Shown: positions 1 to 7,836 of the stretch, piece after piece | How positions within the stretch are numbered: the stretch's first letter is position 1 | Layout: each line of letters begins with the position of its first letter | NCBI GenBank assembly: GCA_037444825.1 | Contig: JBBILR010000001.1 | Location: forward strand, 1-64,000 | From: JBFLVU01 sp037444825 | Lineage (GTDB): Bacteria; Acidobacteriota; UBA4820; DSQY01 | Length of the DNA stretch: 64,000 bases | Direction: 5' to 3' | Position numbers and translations under genes: made by a program | The notes under the pieces: model-generated | What the model saw: only the letters and a program-made list of their open reading frames with translations | Database searches by the model: none | Told to the model about the DNA's origin: nothing

Positions 1-3
1 CGG

Positions 4-90
4 TGGTGCCGAAGGGGGGACTCGAACCCCCACGTCCTTGCGGACGGCGGATTTTGAGTCCGCTGCGTCTGCCGGTTCCGCCACTTCGGC
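4..90 (-). tRNA. tRNA-Leu (anticodon CAA)
   Basis: The reverse complement folds as a complete class II tRNA. A 7-bp acceptor stem (GCCGAAG paired with CTTCGGC) is followed by an encoded CCA end. The anticodon stem GCGGA/TCCGC closes the loop CTCAAAA, which places CAA at positions 34-36. A long variable arm (GTCC GCAA GGAC) and a T-arm with GGTTCGAGTCC are present. The long variable arm together with anticodon CAA identifies leucine, decoding UUG. A good promoter lies immediately upstream on the minus strand. Confidence 0.97.
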
Positions 91-101
91 CCCAGACGAC
101 G

Positions 102-130
102 ATGCTACCGGGACGCACCTCCGAGGTCAA
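102..130 (-). promoter_or_regulatory. Promoter of tRNA-Leu
   Basis: On the minus strand TTGACC (130-125) is separated by exactly 17 nt from TAGCAT (107-102). The -10 ends 11 nt before the mature 5' end of the tRNA, which is what a sigma-70 promoter for a stable RNA should look like. It was read by eye and has no experimental support. Confidence 0.65.
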
Positions 131-158
131 GGACGCTTCACCGACCAGGGCGGCGCCT

Positions 159-2885
159 CTAGGGGGCGGGCGGCAAACGCAAGGTCACCTCCACCCTCTC
201 CGGCCGGTCCTGGGGAAGGTCCACGCGGGTTTCGGCCGAAGGTCCCGAGGGGCTCGCGGCGGCCCTCACGGTGACCGTTCCCCCGCCGAGCCCCTCGAAC
301 CGGAAGTGCCCCTCCCCGTCGGTGACGGTGCCCCATCCCGGCTGAACGCCGATTCCTTCGTAGGAAAAGACCACGGAGACTCCCGAAGCCGGCGAGCCGT
401 CGGCGGTGGTGACCCTTCCCTCGATGGCGCTTCCCTGGAAGCGGAGCGGGAGGAGGGGCGGGGGGGGGTCGGGGACGGCCACGGGCAAAGTGAAGCGCAT
501 CCCCTGCCAGGAAAGGGAGGCCATGGAAGGCTCCGGCGAGAGCCCCTCCAGGGTCACCATGCCGGCCCCGTCCACTTCCCCGCGGACGGCGCCGTTCGGC
601 AACCCCAGCAAGACGCGTCCCATGGGGGTCTGGATGGATACGATTCCGGCGTCGAAGGCGGCCCCCGTCCGGGGGGCCACGGACAGCACCCCGCCCGAAG
701 CGGGCCGCCCGGCCACCTCCACCTGGAAGGTGGCCTTCACCCCGTCCAGCGGTAGGGTCACGCGGCGGTCTTCTCCGGGGGTCAATTCCACCCCCATGGT
801 GAAGGCGGGTACGGCGGAGAGGGGCCTGTAGCAGGCCAGGCGGTAGGAACCGGGCGGCAGGTCCTCGAAGGCGAAGGCGCCCTCCCCGTCGGTGACGGTG
901 GTCCGGGGATGGAGGTCAAAGGTCTGGGTCATCAAGGAAAGGCGCAGGCCGGAGAGCCCGTCGGGGGAGGGGCTTCGGGTTGCCACGGTGCCGCTCAGAC
1001 GGGCGGACTCCTTCAAGACCAAATCGGGCAGGGAAGTTTGGTCCTCGGAGACCGCAAGGTCCTCCAGGGCGGCGGTACCGGAAGGCCCGGCGGCTTCCAG
1101 GCGATACCGGCCCGGCTCCACGCCGAAGAAAGCGTAGCGTCCCTCGGAGTCGGTCTCGGCGTCGTAAGAGAGGGCCCCCGCCTTGGCGGGAAAATCCCGG
1201 AAGGTCAGGGCGCGCTCGAGGCGGACCGACGTGCCGGGAGCGCCCTCGCCCCCCGCTTCCCGCAGCACGCGCCCGGAAAGGCCCTTCCCCTGCCGAAGCG
1301 TCAACGTCACTTCCTCTTCCGCGGGGGCTCCTTCTCCCTCCAGGGATTCCGTCTCTTCGGCGGGGTTGTACCCCACCGCCCACGCCTTGAGGCGGTACAC
1401 GGCGGGGTCCAGCCCCGAGAAGCGGAAGGTTCCCTCGTCGGAGGTCTCGGCCTCCAGCGAGTAGCTGTGGGACCTGACCCTCTCGAGGGCCTCGAGGCGG
1501 ACGCCGGCCTTGGAAAGGGGCTGGCCCGACTGGGCGTCGAGGACCGTGCCGGCGAGGGTCCCGCCGCGGGAAAGGACGATGGGCCGCTCCCGGATCTCCT
1601 TTTCGGAGAGGGTGACTTCGGCCAGCCGGAACCCCTCGGCGGAAACGGTGAGATCGAAGGCCGTTTGCGGGGCGCACGGCGGGAGGATGAAGCGGCCGTC
1701 CTCGCCGGTCTTCACGCAGGAATCCCAAGAAAGGCAGACCTCCGCTTCGGCCACGGCGGTTCCGTTTTCGTCCACCACCTTCCCTTCCAGGGAAACGCCC
1801 CGTTCCAACGAAATCGAAAGGGGCTGGGAGGGCCGCTGGTCGAGCGGGATCGTCTTCGGAATCCTCCCCGGGGCTTGCACCGTCAGCCGGGCGGGGTAGC
1901 CCGGCGGAGCCGGGAAGCCACGGCCCCCGGCGAGGGAGCCCCGCTCTTCGACCACGAGCCAGGGCAGGTCGGGAGGGGTGGCTTCCACCGTCCACCGGCC
2001 TTCGGAAAGCACCTTCCCCTCCTCGGCGGAGGTGAGGCGGAGCTCGATTGGCTCGCTCTTCTCCAGGCGAAGGGACCGGGGAGGCGAGGACTGGGAAAGG
2101 CTCAGGACCCGGTAGCGGAAGTTTGGCGCGCTGACCACGCCGGCCAGCGATGGCCCCCTGGGTATCCGGATGCGGCCGAAAGGGTCGGCGGGGAAAGGGC
2201 GGCGGATCCGCTCGAGATCGGCGATTTGCTTGAGGGGATCGGCGAAGGAGTCGGCGGGGAGGGTCAGAAAGCGGGCCGAAGGGAGGATTCGGCCGTAGGC
2301 GTCTTCCACGCATACGACGGCCTCCCTCTCGGCGACGGCGGGGACCTCGGCGGAGGCGCTCTGCGGCGAGACCTCCACGGGAATGGGGAGCCAGGCCGGC
2401 CCGTCCGTCCATACCTCCAGCCGGCTTTCCGCGGGAATCCGCACCACCGCTTTCCCGTCCGCTCCGGCCTGCCATCGCCCCAGCGGTTCGGGGAGGAAAG
2501 TCCCCCCCGAGAAACGCCCTTGAAGCCGGGCGAAGGGGAGGGGGTTGCCCGCCTCGTCCACGACGCGGAGGGTGAGGGTTCGGGTCTTCGAGGGAAGCCG
2601 CGGAAGCTGCCCCGCCGCCTGCCGCCACAGGAGGCCCTCGTCGGGCGACCAGAGGGTCGTGTCTGTTCGTAGCGGCTTTGCATGCTCCGCGGGGCCCAGG
2701 AGCAACGGGGGGGCGCCTTCCCCTTCCGGGGCGGCCCAGAGAGCGGGCGCGTCCCTCTTGGGGCCCTCTTCCGGCCCAGGGGCGGGCGCGGAAGGCAATG
2801 CCAGCGCCATTGAGGCCAAGATGGCCCACAAGGAGAAGAAGCTCCCCCGATGAGGCGTGAAAACGGTCCGGAACGGGTTCTCCAT
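159..2885 (-). CDS. Secreted protein with multiple carboxypeptidase-regulatory-like domains
   Basis: About 908 residues from the ATG at 2885, which has GGAG 8 nt upstream; a GTG 12 nt earlier is also possible. The N-terminus (about 12-38) is a signal peptide with core FFSLWAILASMALALP. The rest is a chain of about 80-residue beta-sandwich modules with the hallmark of CarboxypepD_reg/SdrD-B-like repeats: G-x-V-x-D-x-x-G-x-P, then T-D-x-x-G-x-F-x-F-x-x-L-x-P-G-x-Y. At least six modules are visible. No catalytic domain is seen, so it is probably a surface or periplasmic binding or structural protein. It lies 20 bp after the secreted propeller gene on the same strand and is probably cotranscribed with it. 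Ligand and role are unknown. Confidence 0.85.
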   Translation of the reverse strand: MENPFRTVFTPHRGSFFSLWAILASMALALPSAPAPGPEEGPKRDAPALWAAPEGEGAPPLLLGPAEHAKPLRTDTTLWSPDEGLLWRQAAGQLPRLPSKTRTLTLRVVDEAGNPLPFARLQGRFSGGTFLPEPLGRWQAGADGKAVVRIPAESRLEVWTDGPAWLPIPVEVSPQSASAEVPAVAEREAVVCVEDAYGRILPSARFLTLPADSFADPLKQIADLERIRRPFPADPFGRIRIPRGPSLAGVVSAPNFRYRVLSLSQSSPPRSLRLEKSEPIELRLTSAEEGKVLSEGRWTVEATPPDLPWLVVEERGSLAGGRGFPAPPGYPARLTVQAPGRIPKTIPLDQRPSQPLSISLERGVSLEGKVVDENGTAVAEAEVCLSWDSCVKTGEDGRFILPPCAPQTAFDLTVSAEGFRLAEVTLSEKEIRERPIVLSRGGTLAGTVLDAQSGQPLSKAGVRLEALERVRSHSYSLEAETSDEGTFRFSGLDPAVYRLKAWAVGYNPAEETESLEGEGAPAEEEVTLTLRQGKGLSGRVLREAGGEGAPGTSVRLERALTFRDFPAKAGALSYDAETDSEGRYAFFGVEPGRYRLEAAGPSGTAALEDLAVSEDQTSLPDLVLKESARLSGTVATRSPSPDGLSGLRLSLMTQTFDLHPRTTVTDGEGAFAFEDLPPGSYRLACYRPLSAVPAFTMGVELTPGEDRRVTLPLDGVKATFQVEVAGRPASGGVLSVAPRTGAAFDAGIVSIQTPMGRVLLGLPNGAVRGEVDGAGMVTLEGLSPEPSMASLSWQGMRFTLPVAVPDPPPPLLPLRFQGSAIEGRVTTADGSPASGVSVVFSYEGIGVQPGWGTVTDGEGHFRFEGLGGGTVTVRAAASPSGPSAETRVDLPQDRPERVEVTLRLPPAP

Positions 2886-2905
2886 GGCGTGCTCCACGGG
2901 CCGCT

Positions 2906-3997
2906 CTAAGGCTTCTCAGGGCAGGGAGAGGGCCCTTCCGGAAGGGCGGGAAGCCTCGCCTGAAGGATCCGCGTCCGCCCCCTCCCGAACGGTTCTGCGT
3001 CCTGGACGAGCAGGTACAGGATTCCCGACGGAGAGATCCGGGCGGTCTTTACGAAGCGAAGGGGCGGAAAGCCGTCGGGCAGAAGAAGCGGCAGGAGGAG
3101 CGATTCGGTCCAGTCCTCCGTGAAGAAACGCAGTTCCAGGACGGGCTCCCGCGGTCCCGGGCGCTGGAAGAGGGCCCAGAGGCGCCCGCCGAAGATGCCT
3201 GCACCCAGGATTTGAACCACGCCTCGGTTCACCACGTCCACCTTCGCCGAGCCTCCGAGAAGGTCTTCCCTCGTCAGGGGAGGCATCCGGTGGGGCTCGG
3301 AATAGAAAGGGACGCGGCGAAGCAACGAGAGGTTTTCGTCGTACAGCCGGAACTCCGCCGGCAGGGACCGCGCGAGGAGAAGCTTTCCCCCCTTCAGCGG
3401 GACGGGATGTCCCCGGTAGAGGCAAAAGAGCGCCGGGAGGTCCTCCGGTTTCACGGGCGTATTCTCCACCACCACGGGTTTTCGGCCCTGGCGGCTCAGG
3501 AGGACCAGGGTGTTCATGCAGTGGGCGGGTTCCATGCACCCCACGTAGGAATGCCCTGTGAGGAGAACGTCCCCCTTCCAAAGGAGGAAACCCAGTCCGA
3601 GGTTGAAGCCCTCCGGGTTTTCGAGGACGCCCCTTTCGATCCCTTCCTTCCGGTCGAAAAAGACGATTCGGGCATGACCCTCCGCCACCGCGATCGTCTC
3701 CCCGTCCGCCACCAGGAACCACGGTTCATGGCCGCCCCTTTCCTTCCATTGCAGGGAGCGGGTCCTTCGCCCGTCCGCCCCGTACTCCAGAACGGCGCCT
3801 CCCTCCACGTCCGAAACCCAGAGGTGGCCGTCCTCCGTCACGTCCAGGCCCCAGGCGAGGCGGGGCGGGGGATCCAGAGGCACGGCCGATGCGGGGAGGG
3901 CCGGCCCTTCCTTCGCGGCGGGGGCTAGGGCCGTGAAAAGCGCCAGGAGAACCCCGAGGGAAAGCGTCCCGAAGCGGCGGTTTTGCCATTTCTTCAT
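2906..3997 (-). CDS. Secreted 6-bladed beta-propeller (NHL/TolB-like) protein
   Basis: 363 residues with a strong ribosome binding site (GGAGGAAAAA) directly before the ATG. Residues 1-28 form a signal peptide (basic MKKWQNRRF, hydrophobic LSLGVLLALFTALAPAA). The mature part has recurrent blade signatures such as LAWGLDVTEDGHLWVSDVEG near residue 50 and ILEYGADG/FDRKEG-type strands. These are typical of 6-bladed propellers of the NHL/SMP-30 type. No catalytic residues could be assigned. The gene sits between a small Cys-rich ORF upstream and the carboxypeptidase-regulatory-repeat gene downstream, all on the minus strand, suggesting an exported three-gene unit. A binding or scaffold role is inferred only from the fold. 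Confidence 0.8.
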   Translation of the reverse strand: MKKWQNRRFGTLSLGVLLALFTALAPAAKEGPALPASAVPLDPPPRLAWGLDVTEDGHLWVSDVEGGAVLEYGADGRRTRSLQWKERGGHEPWFLVADGETIAVAEGHARIVFFDRKEGIERGVLENPEGFNLGLGFLLWKGDVLLTGHSYVGCMEPAHCMNTLVLLSRQGRKPVVVENTPVKPEDLPALFCLYRGHPVPLKGGKLLLARSLPAEFRLYDENLSLLRRVPFYSEPHRMPPLTREDLLGGSAKVDVVNRGVVQILGAGIFGGRLWALFQRPGPREPVLELRFFTEDWTESLLLPLLLPDGFPPLRFVKTARISPSGILYLLVQDAEPFGRGRTRILQARLPALPEGPSPCPEKP

Positions 3998-4053
3998 TTT
4001 TTCCTCCTCTCGCTGGGGGGCTCGAGGCCTTCTGACTTGGGATTACCCGTTGT

Positions 4054-4194
4054 CTAAGGCGTCACCGTGACCAAGCAGCAGGTGCCGTTGGGCCAGGGAC
4101 AGCCACCACAAGCGTAGTCCGGCCAGGAGATGCACGCCGGATAACATCGCATCCGCTCGTTCGCGGGGAAGGCGGAAAAGGAAATCATCATCAT
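4054..4194 (-). CDS. Possible small Cys-rich secreted peptide
   Basis: A 46-codon ORF from the triple ATG at 4194 to TAG at 4054. It is 56 bp upstream of the propeller gene and on the same strand. It has six cysteines in a tight C-terminal pattern: Cx3C, then Cx2C, then CC, including ACGGCPWPNGTCC. Upstream in the same frame the translation continues as RRRLSRKTSAWAILLAMMM, which with the following SFSAFPA is a convincing signal peptide. However, no ATG, GTG or TTG exists between the in-frame stop at 4263-4261 and the TTG at 4200. AAGGAGGAG at 4251-4243 looks like a ribosome binding site for a start near 4236, but no standard start codon is there. It may use an unusual start, be slightly broken, or start at TTG/ATG with a short leader. 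The rest of 3998-4349 shows no other gene. Confidence 0.45.
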   Translation of the reverse strand: MMMISFSAFPANERMRCYPACISWPDYACGGCPWPNGTCCLVTVTP

Positions 4195-4349
4195 GGCCAA
4201 GAGTATCGCCCAAGCCGACGTCTTTCGAGAGAGACGCCTACGCTCCTCCTTTTTGAGTCTTCAGGGCCCCTGAGCCCCCCGGTGAAGGGTTGCATTTTTA
4301 TTTTTTTCGTGTCAAGCCCATCGGGGGCTTGGGGCTCTCGAGAGAGGCC

Positions 4350-5117
4350 TCAGGCCGTGCGTTCGAGCAGAAGAACGGTGACGTTGTCCTCGCCGCCCTT
4401 TTCGTTGGCCAGGTCCACGAGGGCCCGGCAGGTCTCTTCGAGGTCCAGGTTTCGGCGGAGGACGGCGGCGATCTCCTCGTCGCGCGCCATGCTGTTGAGG
4501 CCGTCGGAGCAGAGGAGGAGCCGGGCGCCCACGGGGAGGTCCATCTCCAGGATGTCGGCCTGGGCCTGCTCCCGCGTGCCGAGGGCCTTGGTGATGACGT
4601 TGCGGAAGGGGTGGTTGAGCGCCTCGGTCTCGGTGAGGAAGCCGTGGCGGACCTGTTCCCCCACCCAGGAGTGGTCCAGCGTGAGCAGTTTGAGGCCTTC
4701 GGGGACGAAGAGGTACGCCCGGCTGTCGCCCACGTGGCCCAGGACCATCCGGTCCCCGTCCACCAGGGCCGCCACCACGGTGGTCCCCATCCCCCGGGAC
4801 TCGGGGTGGTCGGCGGCGTACGCCTGGATCTTCTCGTTGGCCAGCGCGATGGCGGTGAGGAGCTTGTTGGCGGCGAAGGAGAGGGTCTCGTCGTAGGGGT
4901 AGGGCCAGGTGGACTCCTCGTTCAGGGCACTGCTCCGGAAGAAGGAGAGGATCTCCGAGACGGCCAGGTTGGCCGCCACCTCGCCGGAGGAGTGGCCGCC
5001 CATTCCGTCGGCCACCAGGTAGATCCCCTGGCTCTCCTCGATGGCGAAGGCGTCCTCGTTGTTGGTGCGCTTCCGCCCGACGTCGCTGAGGCCGTGGGAC
5101 CGGATCTCCATGGTCAC
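4350..5117 (-). CDS. PP2C-family serine/threonine phosphatase (PrpC/Stp1-like)
   Basis: 255 residues from GTG at 5117; an ATG at 5111 gives MEIRSHG and is equally possible. PP2C metal-binding motifs are intact: NNED at 19-22, VADGMGGHSSGE at 35-46, GDSRAYL near 130 and GGEDNVTVL near the C-terminus. It should be a soluble Mn/Mg-dependent phosphoprotein phosphatase. The GTG start overlaps the stop of the J-domain/TPR gene by 4 bp (GTGA), so the two are translationally coupled. No Hanks-type kinase is visible in the window, so its substrate is unknown. It is the last gene of the 4.35-8.6 kb operon. Confidence 0.93.
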   Translation of the reverse strand: MTMEIRSHGLSDVGRKRTNNEDAFAIEESQGIYLVADGMGGHSSGEVAANLAVSEILSFFRSSALNEESTWPYPYDETLSFAANKLLTAIALANEKIQAYAADHPESRGMGTTVVAALVDGDRMVLGHVGDSRAYLFVPEGLKLLTLDHSWVGEQVRHGFLTETEALNHPFRNVITKALGTREQAQADILEMDLPVGARLLLCSDGLNSMARDEEIAAVLRRNLDLEETCRALVDLANEKGGEDNVTVLLLERTA

Positions 5118-5767
5118 TTCTTTCCGAAGAGGGAGAAGCCGCCCGCGGGCTTCTCGGACCTGGCTTGAAGGAGGAGGGTCTGCAGGCGGTCGTCGGCGGG
5201 GGTGCTCTCCAGGGCCTTCTCCAGAAAGCGCTGGGCCCGCAGCTTCTGGTCGTTTTCCAGGAGGAACTGGGCGTACGCCGCGGCGTAGGCGGAGGAGAAG
5301 GGGTCCAGGGCGATGGCCTTCTCCACCTGGAGGCTCCCCTGGGCCCTCCAGCGCGGGTTCTTGAGGCGGACCATGCCGGCCAGGAAGAGAGCCTCGGGGT
5401 TCTCGGGCTCCAGGCGGAGGGCGTGGTCGAAGCAGGCCAGGGCGCCGGCCAGGTCGCCCTGGCGCTGGCGGGCCTTCCCCTGCTGGAGGAGTTCCCGGAC
5501 CTGTTCCTGGGGGGACTTTCGGACGACCTCCGTCTGCGGGGACGACAGGCTCTCGTCGTACTTGGCCCGGAGAGAGGGCCGGCTCAACGTGTTGAAGGCC
5601 TCGGTGATCTCCTTGAGGAACCGTTCGGCCTCCCGCTTCCTCTCCTCCTCCGGGAAGCGGTCGGGGTGGCCCTCCTTCACCAGGCGGCGGAAGGTCTCCA
5701 CGATCTCCGCCTGGCTGGCCTTGGGGGAGACGCCGAGAATCTCGTAGAAGGTCTTTCCCGAAATCAT
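5114..5767 (-). CDS. J-domain protein with C-terminal TPR repeats
   Basis: 217 residues. Residues 5-70 form a DnaJ domain beginning FYEILGVSPKASQAEI, with the HPD motif at 34-36 that stimulates DnaK ATPase. A linker around 75-90 is followed by TPR helices (about 93-200), for example LACFDHALRLEPENPEALFLAG and KAIALDPFSSAYAAAYAQFL. There is no Gly/Phe region or zinc-finger domain, so it is not the housekeeping DnaJ. It is more likely a specialised co-chaperone or adaptor. It overlaps the PP2C gene by 4 bp and lies 48 bp after the larger HEAT-like gene. Confidence 0.88.
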   Translation of the reverse strand: MISGKTFYEILGVSPKASQAEIVETFRRLVKEGHPDRFPEEERKREAERFLKEITEAFNTLSRPSLRAKYDESLSSPQTEVVRKSPQEQVRELLQQGKARQRQGDLAGALACFDHALRLEPENPEALFLAGMVRLKNPRWRAQGSLQVEKAIALDPFSSAYAAAYAQFLLENDQKLRAQRFLEKALESTPADDRLQTLLLQARSEKPAGGFSLFGKK

Positions 5768-5815
5768 GACCCTAGGATAGACCAGGGAGCCGGGCGGTGC
5801 AAGAAGGGCCCCCCG

Positions 5816-6985
5816 TCACTTCTTCAGGGGCTTGCTCTTCTGGGTGTGCCGGGCGTCGTAGACCTTGCGGGCCTCCCGCCGGAGGAGTTCGCTCACGTTG
5901 CGGTCCTTGGCCAGCAGCTTGAGGTCCATGTCCGTGAGGCGGGGAAGGTACTTGAGGGAAAGGCCCGCCGGCACCTTGGGGTTGGTGAGAAAGCCCTTGA
6001 GGACCGAGTAGCGCTTCATCCACTCGTGGTTCCGCTCGATTTTCCGGAAGAGGTCCTCCGGCAGGTTCCGCATCCGGACGATTCCGTCGATCTCCACGTC
6101 GGTGAGCTTCGGGGAGTCGAGGACGGCCTCCTGGACCACCTTGTTGCTGTCCCGGATCAGAAGCCCCCGGGCTTCCTTGTTCCCCTTGAGGGCCAGCTCG
6201 ATCTTGGCCGGGACGGACATGGTGAGGATCTGCTGGTAGAGGCTGCGGAACTTCTCCGCCGAGAGGGGCTCCTCCGTGAAGGCGAAGTCGGGGAGGGCCT
6301 CGATGCCGGCGGTCCCCTCCACGGCGGGCAGGGTCTCCGGAAGCTCGAAGCCCTCCGGCGCCGCCTCTTCCCGTTCGGCCTCGGCCGCCTCCTCTTCGGG
6401 AGCCTCCTGCGGGGCGGCCTCCTTTCGGAACTCGCCGCCGGCCATGCCCACCTTCAGGCCGAAGCGGAGCTCCAGGAGGGAGGTGATCTCCGGCCGGTCC
6501 CGGAAGAACTGCTCGGCCATGTCGAAGAGCCGCCGGACCTGGCCGGCCGAGAGGGCCGGGTTGGAGAGGAGGGCCACGGCGATGGAGGGGCCGGCGATGA
6601 GGCGCACCTGGTTGTCCAGGATCCGGTCCAACACCTCGCCCGCCCCCGTCTGGGCCAGCCATGCGAGGGACTCGTCGGAAACCCCCCGGTTCCGGAGGGC
6701 GGCGTCGAGGATCTTGGGGTTCTTGCCCAGCACCCGGACGCAGAAGTCCAGCACCGCCGCCGAAAAGGGATGGTCCGGCAGGAGCGTGACCCACTCCTCC
6801 TCCGCCACCTCCGCCAGGTTCTCCTTGGAGGCCAGCCGCACCTCGGGGTCGGCGTCGTTGCGGAGGCGGACCCAGAGCTCGAGGAACTCCTCCCGGGGAA
6901 GGGGGAGGGCGCCGCGGGCGGCGGCGAGCTTTACCGGCTGGGGCGCCTCGCCGGAGAGGATCCGCTCCACCAGGGGGTGGCTCAT
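5816..6985 (-). CDS. HEAT-like repeat protein with acidic linker, function unknown
   Basis: 389 residues, all-helical by composition, with no signal peptide or membrane segment. An N-terminal HEAT-like half (1-190) is joined to a C-terminal half (about 235-389) by a Glu/Ala/Pro-rich linker (about 190-230). The C-terminal half contains AKIELALKGNKEARGLLIRD and then a 50-residue module. That module starts YSVLKGFLTNPKVPAGLSLK and ends KLLAKDRNVSELLRREARK. The same module occurs twice in the 244-aa protein encoded two genes upstream. Proteins with this helical module are, to my knowledge, widespread in deltaproteobacteria and acidobacteria but uncharacterised. Its start overlaps the stop of the RodZ-like gene by 4 bp (ATGA). 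Confidence 0.75.
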   Translation of the reverse strand: MSHPLVERILSGEAPQPVKLAAARGALPLPREEFLELWVRLRNDADPEVRLASKENLAEVAEEEWVTLLPDHPFSAAVLDFCVRVLGKNPKILDAALRNRGVSDESLAWLAQTGAGEVLDRILDNQVRLIAGPSIAVALLSNPALSAGQVRRLFDMAEQFFRDRPEITSLLELRFGLKVGMAGGEFRKEAAPQEAPEEEAAEAEREEAAPEGFELPETLPAVEGTAGIEALPDFAFTEEPLSAEKFRSLYQQILTMSVPAKIELALKGNKEARGLLIRDSNKVVQEAVLDSPKLTDVEIDGIVRMRNLPEDLFRKIERNHEWMKRYSVLKGFLTNPKVPAGLSLKYLPRLTDMDLKLLAKDRNVSELLRREARKVYDARHTQKSKPLKK

Positions 6986-7836
6986 GGGTCTCCCCCCACG
7001 GCGGGGGGCGGAATCACGACCCCCTTGACCACCTTGCCGGGGGCGCCCTGGAGGGGAACGGCCCGGCCCCGGAAGGTGACCTCCACGGCGCCGGAGTTCC
7101 CGAAATCGGCCCGGAACCGGTCCCCCGGAAAGGCCACCACTTCGCCCGCTTTGAGTTCGCGGCGCAGGAGGCGTTTCTCGCCGCTCCAGAGTTCCACCCA
7201 GCAGGGGCCGGAGGCCCGGATCACCAGGTCGCCGGCGGGCGGGGGCGTGGCGGCGGGGGGAGACGCCGGGACCTCCCCCGGAGCGGAAGCCGGCGGCGGG
7301 GAAAGGGGCGGAGAGGCGGGGGCGGCCTGGGGGGAAGGCGGCGCATGCTGGAAAGGAGCGGGCTCTTCCCTGGGGGGTTCGGGGAGGGCGGGGGGCGGGG
7401 GAGGGGTCTCCGGAAGGGCCTTGGGGGCCGGGGGGGTGGGTTCCCCTTTGGGGAGGGGGGCCAGGGCGCTTCCGCCGAGGGTGAGCCAGAGAACCACCCC
7501 CGCCCCGGCGAGGAGGCCGAGGAGCAAAACCCAGGGAAGAACCCGGCGTCCCCTCCGGGGCTTTTGGGGCGCCGGAAGGGGGGACGGCGGGCGGAGGATC
7601 CGCTGGAAGCGGGCCACCAGGGGGTCCGGAGGGGCGCCGATCCGCTGGGCGAAGGCCTTGAGAAAGCCCACGGAGAAGACCTCCGGGGGCAGCTCGTCAA
7701 ACCGGCCGCTCTCGAAGGCCTCCAGAACGACCTTCCGGATCTTGGTCTCCCGGGAGATCTCCTCCAAGGAGATCCCCCGCTCCTTTCGAAGGCGCTGGAG
7801 CTCCTGGCCGAAGACGCGGGCCTCTTCCCGGTTCAT
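6982..7836 (-). CDS. RodZ-like protein (HTH_25, one TM helix, DUF4115)
   Basis: 284 residues from the ATG at 7836, chosen because it forms a 4-bp ATGA overlap with the stop of the upstream gene; a longer frame extends upstream but lies inside that gene. Residues 8-80 are a Xre/HTH_25 domain (LRKERGISLEEISRETKI, then VFSVGFLKAFAQRIG). The single TM helix is at about 99-121, preceded by RRGRR. A Pro-rich periplasmic linker covers about 125-205, and a DUF4115 beta domain (WVELWSGEKRLLRRELKAGE) covers about 208-280. RodZ links MreB to the cell-wall elongation machinery. No mre genes lie nearby, so this could be a paralogue working with its HEAT-like neighbours. Confidence 0.85.
   Translation of the reverse strand: MNREEARVFGQELQRLRKERGISLEEISRETKIRKVVLEAFESGRFDELPPEVFSVGFLKAFAQRIGAPPDPLVARFQRILRPPSPLPAPQKPRRGRRVLPWVLLLGLLAGAGVVLWLTLGGSALAPLPKGEPTPPAPKALPETPPPPPALPEPPREEPAPFQHAPPSPQAAPASPPLSPPPASAPGEVPASPPAATPPPAGDLVIRASGPCWVELWSGEKRLLRRELKAGEVVAFPGDRFRADFGNSGAVEVTFRGRAVPLQGAPGKVVKGVVIPPPAVGGDP

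Noticed and set aside
4295..4315. TTGACA on the minus strand next to an A-rich run, as promoter for the Cys-rich ORF
   Set aside because: No acceptable -10 hexamer is found 16-18 nt downstream, so I do not call a promoter.
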